Below are positions 14,030 through 19,271 of a DNA stretch of 19,271 nucleotides, piece by piece; positions within the stretch are counted from its first letter, which is position 1; each line of letters begins with the position of its first letter. The position numbers were made by a program, and so were the translations under genes. Source of the DNA: Spirochaeta sp. (GTDB lineage Bacteria; Spirochaetota; Spirochaetia; DSM-2461); NCBI GenBank assembly GCA_030592625.1, contig JAUVIY010000014.1:1-19271 (forward strand). Direction: 5' to 3'. A model generated the notes under the pieces. That model was given only the letters and a program-made list of their open reading frames with translations, was not told the origin of the DNA and searched no databases.

Positions 14030-15385
14030 CCTGTGAGTAGGAAATAAAAAGGATACAGACACCACCTCTGTTAAGATGAGTTTGGAGACAAATCTAACAA
14101 TGGGAGGAACTGTATCCATGAAGAGTGTATCCGAAATTCTGGGCGGAACACAGATCCTAATAGACATATCGTATGATATTCAGGATTGCTTCGAAGAGTT
14201 TCTTTCCGAAGATCATCGGACGTTTATCCACATGCTCAGGGTCATAGAGTCCTACTTTCCCAGGCTGGAGAAATCAGCCGGGGGGATAGGGCGCCGGCCA
14301 TATGAGAATACTCCAATCCTCAAAGCCTATCTGGCCAAGTCCTTCTTTCAGATAGAAACGAACAGCGAACTTCGGAGGCGCTTACGAAACGATGCCTCTC
14401 TTCGAAGAATCTGTGGCTTTGCCGGTATCCCCAGCCCGGCAACGTTTTCCTGACGATTGAAAGCCTTTTCGGATCATCATCTGCTCGAACAAACCCTTTA
14501 TCAGATGGTGAGGGAATACCATGCTGGGATGTTGGTCGGACACATCAGTTGGGACTCTACGGCCATCTCAGCTCGCGAAAAGCCGATAAACAGAAAGAAA
14601 GAGGTGGAAAAACCGAAACGGAAACGGGGACGTCCCCGGAAAGGAGAGGTTCGGCAGAAGGAACCCACGCGCCTGAGGAGACAATTATCAATGAAGAGCG
14701 GGAAGGCGTTCAGGGAGTTGAATTCCAATTGCGCCTGGGGATGCAAGAAGAATAGTCAGGGTAAGGTGCAGGCATGGAAGGGATATAAGCTTCATCTGAA
14801 TGTCACCGATATAGGCATCCCCACAGCCGCCTTGGTGACAGGCGCTAATGTTCATGACTCTCAAAAAAGAATCTCACACATCTGTATTCGGTAATAGACG
14901 TAAGCCTACGATGCGCCACAGATTCGTCTCTACAGTGAAGCTCAAGGCCGAGTCGCTCTCATTGATCAGAAGAAAAGTCGTGGTGATTCACGAAGACCAA
15001 TGGATCCGGCCATGAAACAGCGATACAAGATCCGCTCTACCGTTGAACGTGCCAATGCCCATCTGAAGGATTGGCTGTGGCCTTCCAAGATCATCGTCCG
15101 CAGATATTCAAAGGTGAATTTCACCCTTATGGCCGGGGTGTTGTGCCTCGCAGCCATGAAAATCTTTCAGTATTTCATCTTGCCGGTGCTCGATTCAGTG
15201 GCATAGAAAGCAATTTCAGGCTGAAAAAACCGATTCTATGGGATAGGTGTGCCCTTTCGCCGCCACTTGAGAAGAATACCGGTACTTTTTCCGCGATTTG
15301 TACGTTCCGGCGATTCTTACAGGCCGTTCTCTGATGGAGCGTTCCTTGACAGGTTCCGAAATGGCCGATTTTTGAAAGAGCCTCT
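14011..15385 (+). mobile_element. Insertion sequence with DDE transposase (1375 bp, inactivated)
   Basis: The element is bounded by perfect 19-20 bp inverted repeats (14010-14029 and 15367-15386). AAAT at 14007-14010 and AAAT at 15386-15389 look like a 4-bp target duplication. It carries one transposase gene broken by a stop and frameshifts, so it cannot move by itself. It sits about 40 bp upstream of the sucrose-phosphate synthase start and could have displaced that gene's original promoter. The right side abuts an IS91-type remnant. The exact IS family is not assigned; the transposase is of the IS4/IS5 DDE type. Confidence 0.88.
14118..15206 (+). pseudogene. DDE transposase (IS4/IS5-like), broken by stop, deletion and frameshifts
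   Basis: The start ATG at 14118 follows GGGAGGA. The N-terminal part has GRRPYENTPILKAYLAKSFF and RLRNDASLRRICGF, typical of the DNA-binding region. An in-frame TGA at 14451-14453 interrupts PATFS*RLKAFS, where Arg or another residue is expected. The second part has ISWDSTAIS (first Asp), a basic KRKRGRPRKGE linker and WKGYKLHLNVTD...VHDSQ. After VHDSQ about ten residues are missing and two frameshifts follow (14860-14910) before AYDAPQIRLYSEAQG resumes. The end has STVERANAHLKDWLWP (catalytic Glu) and a normal C-terminus at 15206. All parts of the catalytic core can be found, but the gene is dead. Confidence 0.88.
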
Positions 15386-15386
15386 A
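15367..15386. repeat. Right terminal inverted repeat of the IS
   Basis: This is the exact inverted copy of 14010-14029. It is followed by AAT of the AAAT duplication (15386-15389). Confidence 0.9.
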
Positions 15387-15699
15387 AATACAATGAGTTT
15401 TTCAAGGAGAATCTTCATGTTTTCGAGGCCTCGGATTTTCTTGCAGAGCTTACACAACATATTCCACCGAAATATCTGCAACTAATTCGCCGCTTCGGCC
15501 TGTCTACTCGCAAATTCACTTCGTGAATCCGCTGTTTGCTTCTCGCACGAAGGGACGGTGGGCAAAGATGCCCTACGTTGCCGAGCGGGCACCTTCCGGA
15601 TAGAAGGCGAACCATAACCATATTCCTGAATCTGTTATCGGTGATATCGATGACGTAGAGGTTGATACATACAAGAAAACCTGGGCTGGACGCCCTTGA
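15387..15699 (+). pseudogene. Remnant of an IS91-family (Y2) transposase
   Basis: The frame through 15401 reads NLHVFEASDFLAELTQHIPPKYLQLIRRFGL, the 'H-I-P-P-K' region just before the end of the IS91-type transposase domain. From about 15536 another frame reads ASRTKGRWAKMPYVAERAPSG, a TAG at 15601-15603 (probably once TGG), then KANHNHIPESVIG...YKKTWAG and a stop at 15697. Between the parts lies a 32-bp insertion (15504-15535) with a small hairpin; removing it restores a continuous frame. The rest of the IS91 gene is missing. Codons just left of the neighbouring IS (13992-14010) may continue the same frame, so that IS probably inserted into this remnant. Bases 15700-15771 hold nothing I recognise. 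Confidence 0.7.
15504..15535. repeat. 32-bp hairpin insertion flanked by CTGT direct repeats
   Basis: The insertion ends in CTGT (15532-15535), repeating CTGT at 15500-15503. It contains ATTCAC-TTC-GTGAAT (15514-15528), a 6-bp stem with a 3-nt loop. Excising it makes the flanking IS91 frame read FGL-FASRTKGRW without a shift. Confidence 0.5.
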
Positions 15700-15771
15700 C
15701 CTAATCACACCGGGGGCCGCCTCATCCGATGACTTACCGGATTCTCTTCGTCCCCGCCGACAGGAGGTCAC

Positions 15772-16242
15772 TTAAAGACCCTGTGCAGGGTCGGCAAATT
15801 TGGAGCTGAGCATCATAGCCGCAATGATGTAGGGTTTGAAGCTGGCTTCCTTGTAGAGGGGAACACGGTAGCGATCGAACACGCTGGCCGCCACTTCGCC
15901 TTCTTCACAGCTCACCCCGGTGATGTCTGCAGGCAGGCAGTGCATGTAGAGCGCCTTGCCGCCGGCAGTCTTGCTCATCAGATCTTCGGTACATTCCCAG
16001 TTCTTATGTTTGGCGTTCTGAGACAATAGTTCTTTCTCCAGAGCATTGATTCCCGCGTCATCACCATTGCCGTAGAGCTCGATGCGCTTCTCCATAGCCG
16101 CATAGGGAGCCCAGGACTTGGGATAAACAATGTCGGCACCTTCGAAGGCCTCGGCCATGGAATTGGTCTTATTGTAAGGATCACCGGGGAGGAGGACTCT
16201 TGAGGAGACATTATTCTCATCGCATAAAAATATGAGGTTGTA
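15772..16242 (-). pseudogene. C-terminal part of a YgeW-like knotted carbamoyltransferase (5'-truncated)
   Basis: The open frame runs from just after a TGA at 16243-16245 to TAA at 15772 and encodes at most 157 residues; intact family members have about 330-400. The visible part, NSMAEAFEGADIVYPKSWAPYA, KNWECTEDLM, GKALYMHCLPADITG and YKEASFKPYIIAAMMLSSKF, is the C-terminal ornithine-binding-type domain. HCLP is the substrate motif shared by ornithine and related carbamoyltransferases. The carbamoyl-phosphate domain with S-T-R-T is missing. Upstream codons (about 16242-16310) do not match the family. An internal ATG at 16158 opens a 128-aa frame. The truncation next to IS remnants suggests loss by rearrangement; a functional product is unlikely. 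Confidence 0.75.
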
Positions 16243-16299
16243 TCATCCTTCAAACATAACCGAGCCAGCCGAATGGGCGCAATCTGTATTTTACCAGTC

Positions 16300-16327
16300 A
16301 TTGCCACATCACCATTGCCACATCAGG
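16300..16327. repeat. Tandem 14-bp repeat upstream of the membrane-protein gene
   Basis: ATTGCCACATCACC (16300-16313) is followed directly by ATTGCCACATCAGG (16314-16327), with 12 of 14 bases identical. It lies 22 bp before the ATG at 16349 and may be a regulator-binding pair or a slippage product. Confidence 0.6.
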
Positions 16328-16348
16328 TCACTGCGTTAGAGAATAAGA

Positions 16349-17968
16349 ATGATGAAACGATTTACCGAAACAAATCTTCCGTTCATCATTCTCATCATTG
16401 CCATTCTTCTGGCATTTTATACATGGTCCATTACAGAGTTCTTTACCAGGCCTCCCTCTGTTGGGATGAGTCGGAGCCTGACAATAGCCGAAACGGCACT
16501 TGCCCCCTCAGGGCTCGACCGGACCCACTTGCTCACCATACCCTCCCCTGATGGTGAAACGGCAACCTTAGTGGCGGTGGATGGGGAGAACACACGAATA
16601 CTCACAATAGATAAGTTGGGAAACCTGATTGGTGAAACATCCCTGGAGCTTGATTTGTCTCAAGCAAAGCATGTTGGAGGATCCCAGCAGGACAATGGCC
16701 TGCTTACGATTTTTATGGATCGGGATTCCCTGGAAAGACTTGATATCAACCTCGAAAAAGGCACCTGGACCAGAGAAATTATTACTACTGATTTTATTAG
16801 TTTTAAAACTTCAGCTTCCATTCTCATTTTTGAAAGAAAGGATGGTTTATACGGATATAACACAAATGGATTCCGGAGCATTAAGCCGGTAGTATCCGGA
16901 TCCATCATTCGTTATGAAATTGATTTCAATAATGAAGTAGTCACTATTGTCAGTGTAATTGAAAAACCCGCCGATCTGTTCGACATCACCATGATTCGTT
17001 GTAACCCCTCATTCGACGCCCCTCATAAACTTGTCCTCATGGACAACAGCTCAGACGAAATGTACCGAAAACTTCAGGACATCTCGGTATATGAGAATCT
17101 GGTCAGCATACTGTCAGTCTGGAGGGACAACAGGTATGGTCTGAATTACATCACGATTCAGCTCATGCATCGGGTAACAGGAAAAGTGACCGGGTTATTC
17201 CAGACACATGTTCCCATTCAGAACAGCCGTTACATCTTAATTGAAGAGAATTCTGATGCCGTATCTTTCCTGATGCCCCGACAAACCGTTTTCGGTTATA
17301 ACCTGGTACAAGGCACATTACACCGGGATTCGGATGTGGAATATTCGGATTTAACAAAAACAAGACCCTTGAGCATTCTCTCGGCATTTTTTGATATGAA
17401 CGGTTGGGACACAATGGTGTTCTCCGATTATATCGATGATCGCCGTATTATCCAATTTGCCTCAAATCATCCGGAACTGATGAGCTCCAACACTCGCCTG
17501 TCCGGATCCGACATCATAACGGTTTCAGGAGCGGTGCTGACCAATATGGTGATTGCACTGTTTCTCGGTTCCCTTTATTTACTTTTAATATCAATTGTGC
17601 CATTCGGGATTGTTATAATCCTGACAAAGAGGAATGCAAATAAGCAATATTGGAATTATATTTCGTGCGCCATCGGATTGGCCATCTATACATGGTTCAA
17701 ACTGAGTGTCGCCCATTCCACCATAAACAAGACGGCGAATTACAGTTTTCCCGCTCCTGTGGTAGGAAGTGAACCAATTATCTATGTCACGCTGATAATT
17801 ATGAGTTTCTTATCGTATGCCCTTGTCGCAAGATTCCTCAACAATTCAAAGAATCCCGGACACACAGTTACCGGTTCGTTTTTCCAGTTTCTGCTGATCG
17901 ATTCGATTCAGTTTACATTCATTTTTATTATTTATGGAGTAACGAGTCTGTTGATGGGAGAATTCTGA
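16349..17968 (+). CDS. Unrecognised polytopic membrane protein with large extracytoplasmic domain
   Basis: This is a 539-aa protein. One N-terminal membrane helix (about 11-31) is followed by some 350 soluble residues (35-385) with repeated beta-strand blocks (TLVAVDGENTRILTIDKLGN, GLLTIFMDRDSLERLDI, ASILIFERKDGLYGYN), which suggests a beta-propeller-like domain outside the cytoplasm. Four more helices follow at about 391-422, 430-452, 473-496 and 508-537. I recognise no family or catalytic motif. The arrangement (anchor, propeller, C-terminal membrane bundle) suggests a sensor or scaffold. ATG at 16349 is followed by another ATG; the GAGAATAAG upstream is a weak ribosome site. Its lower G+C resembles the sugar module rather than leuB. 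A hairpin follows the stop. Confidence 0.75.
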   Translation: MMKRFTETNLPFIILIIAILLAFYTWSITEFFTRPPSVGMSRSLTIAETALAPSGLDRTHLLTIPSPDGETATLVAVDGENTRILTIDKLGNLIGETSLELDLSQAKHVGGSQQDNGLLTIFMDRDSLERLDINLEKGTWTREIITTDFISFKTSASILIFERKDGLYGYNTNGFRSIKPVVSGSIIRYEIDFNNEVVTIVSVIEKPADLFDITMIRCNPSFDAPHKLVLMDNSSDEMYRKLQDISVYENLVSILSVWRDNRYGLNYITIQLMHRVTGKVTGLFQTHVPIQNSRYILIEENSDAVSFLMPRQTVFGYNLVQGTLHRDSDVEYSDLTKTRPLSILSAFFDMNGWDTMVFSDYIDDRRIIQFASNHPELMSSNTRLSGSDIITVSGAVLTNMVIALFLGSLYLLLISIVPFGIVIILTKRNANKQYWNYISCAIGLAIYTWFKLSVAHSTINKTANYSFPAPVVGSEPIIYVTLIIMSFLSYALVARFLNNSKNPGHTVTGSFFQFLLIDSIQFTFIFIIYGVTSLLMGEF

Positions 17969-18018
17969 TATAGAGTACTTCGGTTATCAAGCTTCACAAC
18001 AACACAAAAGCGGTAATC

Positions 18019-18045
18019 ATGGGACGGGGTTACGATCCGCCCCAT
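18019..18045. terminator. Possible bidirectional terminator hairpin
   Basis: ATGGGACGG (18019-18027) pairs with CCGCCCCAT (18037-18045) with one A-C mismatch and a 9-nt loop. It lies between the convergent membrane-protein gene and leuB. The T-tracts on both sides are poor, so termination would be weak. Confidence 0.4.
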
Positions 18046-18066
18046 AATCTTTAACTGCAGAAGTTT

Positions 18067-19149
18067 TTACAGAGTGTCAGCTACCAGGTCACCCACCTCA
18101 CTGGTGGAATAACCCATTTTGCCGGCAGCCAGGCTTTTAATTTTGGTTCCGGTGATTTCCATCACGGCATTTTCAACTGCCACAGAAGCTTCAAACTCGC
18201 CCAGGGTATCCAGCATCATCGAGCCGGCAACGATTGATGCCAGAGGGTTGATGATGCCCATACCAGTGTACTTGGGCGCCGATCCGCCGATGGGCTCGAA
18301 CATGGAGACACCCTCAGGGTTGATGTTCCCCCCGGCGGCAATACCCATACCACCCTGTGTTATGGCACCAAGGTCGGTGATGATATCGCCGAACATGTTA
18401 CTGGTTACCAGAACATCGAACCACTCGGGACTCTTAACCATCCACATACAGGTGGCGTCTACATGATAATAATCCCGTTCAACATCGGCGAAGTCGGCCT
18501 GGCCCACCTCGTGAAAGGCCCGTTCCCACAGATCGAAAACATGGGTGAGGACATTGGTTTTACCAACCAATCCGAGGGTATTGGCATCCCCTTTGCCCTG
18601 AGCTTTCTTACCATGACGGCGAGTATAGTCGAACGCATATCGAAGACAACGTTCTACCTGGAATCGGTTGTAGACCATGCTCTGGACGGCAACTTCATGT
18701 TCGGTTCCTTTCATGGAGATACCGCCTGTACCTGTATAGATGCCACCGGAGTTCTCACGGACCACAACGTAATCCACCTGCTCGGGACCCTTGTCCTTCA
18801 ACGGCGACTCAACACCGGGATAAAGCTTAACCGGGCGCAGGTTGATATACTGATCCAATTCAAAGCGAAGACGCAGCAGAATACCCTTCTCAAGGATACC
18901 GGGTTTAACATCGGGATGGCCGATGGCGCCCAGGTAAATGGCGTCGAACTGCTTCAAATCGCCTACTGCGGATTCAGGCAGGACTTCGCCGGTTCTCAGA
19001 TACCGGTCCCCGCCGAAATCGAACTCGGTCATATCCAGTTTGAAGCCGAATTTTCTTGCTGCTGCATCGAGGACTTTCTTACCCTCGGTTACTACTTCGC
19101 CACCAGTACCGTCACCGGGCAGGACGGCGATTTTATACGTCTTTGACAC
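18067..19149 (-). CDS. leuB: 3-isopropylmalate dehydrogenase (LeuB-type beta-decarboxylating dehydrogenase)
   Basis: This 360-aa cytoplasmic enzyme of leucine synthesis oxidises and decarboxylates 3-isopropylmalate. It begins at GTG 19149 with GAGG 7 nt upstream. Expected residues are seen: NLRP (103-106), Arg131 and Tyr138 in VVRENSGGIYTG, Lys197 in VGKTNVLT, Asp231, and Asp255/Asp259 in NMFGDIITDLGA. The cofactor region reads EPIGGSAPKYTG (285-296) instead of the usual EPVHGSAPDIAG of NAD-dependent LeuB. Lys293-Tyr294 match the pair that binds the NADP 2'-phosphate in E. coli isocitrate dehydrogenase. Other decarboxylating dehydrogenases (tartrate, homoisocitrate) are possible. No other leu gene is visible; the gene stands alone next to a possible upstream gene tail. 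Confidence 0.85.
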   Translation of the reverse strand: MSKTYKIAVLPGDGTGGEVVTEGKKVLDAAARKFGFKLDMTEFDFGGDRYLRTGEVLPESAVGDLKQFDAIYLGAIGHPDVKPGILEKGILLRLRFELDQYINLRPVKLYPGVESPLKDKGPEQVDYVVVRENSGGIYTGTGGISMKGTEHEVAVQSMVYNRFQVERCLRYAFDYTRRHGKKAQGKGDANTLGLVGKTNVLTHVFDLWERAFHEVGQADFADVERDYYHVDATCMWMVKSPEWFDVLVTSNMFGDIITDLGAITQGGMGIAAGGNINPEGVSMFEPIGGSAPKYTGMGIINPLASIVAGSMMLDTLGEFEASVAVENAVMEITGTKIKSLAAGKMGYSTSEVGDLVADTL

Positions 19150-19220
19150 GATTATTCCTCACTCTATGTGTTTTGTTTAAGTGTGTTTGCCTTGCAGGAA
19201 GATAACCCGGATTTTCAGCT

Positions 19221-19271
19221 TTAGTAAATGGCTCCGAAACCATATTTCACGAACAGAGGATTTCGGTTCTC
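19221..19271 (-). CDS. Possible C-terminal tail of an upstream gene (partial)
   Basis: The minus-strand frame entering at 19271 reads ENRNPLFVKYGFGAIY and stops at TAA (19221-19223), 71 bp before the leuB GTG. The residues look protein-like, but the piece is too short to identify or to be sure of. If real, the gene lies upstream of leuB on the same strand. Confidence 0.3.
   Translation of the reverse strand, partial: ENRNPLFVKYGFGAIY

Noticed and set aside
18463..19146. 227-codon plus-strand frame
   Set aside because: It is antisense to leuB, which shows the full set of catalytic residues.
1..19271. CRISPR array, tRNA or rRNA genes
   Set aside because: No regularly spaced repeats, no cloverleaf-like segments and no conserved rRNA segments were noticed by reading; a covariance-model search would be needed to exclude small RNAs.

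Overview
The window looks like chromosomal DNA of a Gram-negative, probably spirochaete-like, bacterium of medium G+C. This assignment is an inference from protein flavour (Lgt and lipoproteins, an M29 aminopeptidase, a YgeW-like carbamoyltransferase, LeuB) and not from any marker gene. No rRNA, tRNA or CRISPR array was seen.

Left part (1-5500): the last codons of a LiaF-like gene (+) face a minus-strand cluster read pabB > pabC > secreted trypsin-like protease > ankyrin lipoprotein, with overlapping or nearly touching genes. pabB is divergent from an M29 metallo-aminopeptidase, which converges with a small membrane-anchored coiled-coil protein whose stop codon overlaps its own. The coiled-coil gene has a 21-bp tandem repeat and a leader hairpin that would cover its Shine-Dalgarno site.

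Middle (5501-9700): a MATE transporter pseudogene with two internal deletions and frameshifts. Then a 363-bp intergenic region with a near-perfect CRP-type palindrome and clustered TACCAA half-sites. Then lgt, with Phe at the normally essential His103 position, overlapping by 4 bp a membrane-associated sulfotransferase. A VapBC toxin-antitoxin pair follows; its promoter carries a palindrome on the -10 box and places the mRNA start at about the antitoxin ATG.

Sucrose-type module (10282-13971, minus): a bifunctional sucrose-phosphate synthase/phosphatase followed by a divergent GH32/GH-J-like five-bladed propeller enzyme with a C-terminal beta-sandwich. Together they could make and then remodel or hydrolyse sucrose or a related fructoside used as a compatible solute.

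Mobile and decayed zone (13990-16250): an IS with 19-20 bp terminal inverted repeats, an AAAT target duplication and a broken DDE transposase. It abuts a remnant of an IS91-type transposase that itself carries a 32-bp hairpin insertion whose removal restores the reading frame. Next is a 5'-truncated YgeW-like carbamoyltransferase.

Right part (16300-19271): an unrecognised polytopic membrane protein with a large extracytoplasmic domain, a weak terminator hairpin, leuB on the minus strand with an NADP-type cofactor motif (PKY), and the possible tail of another minus-strand gene.
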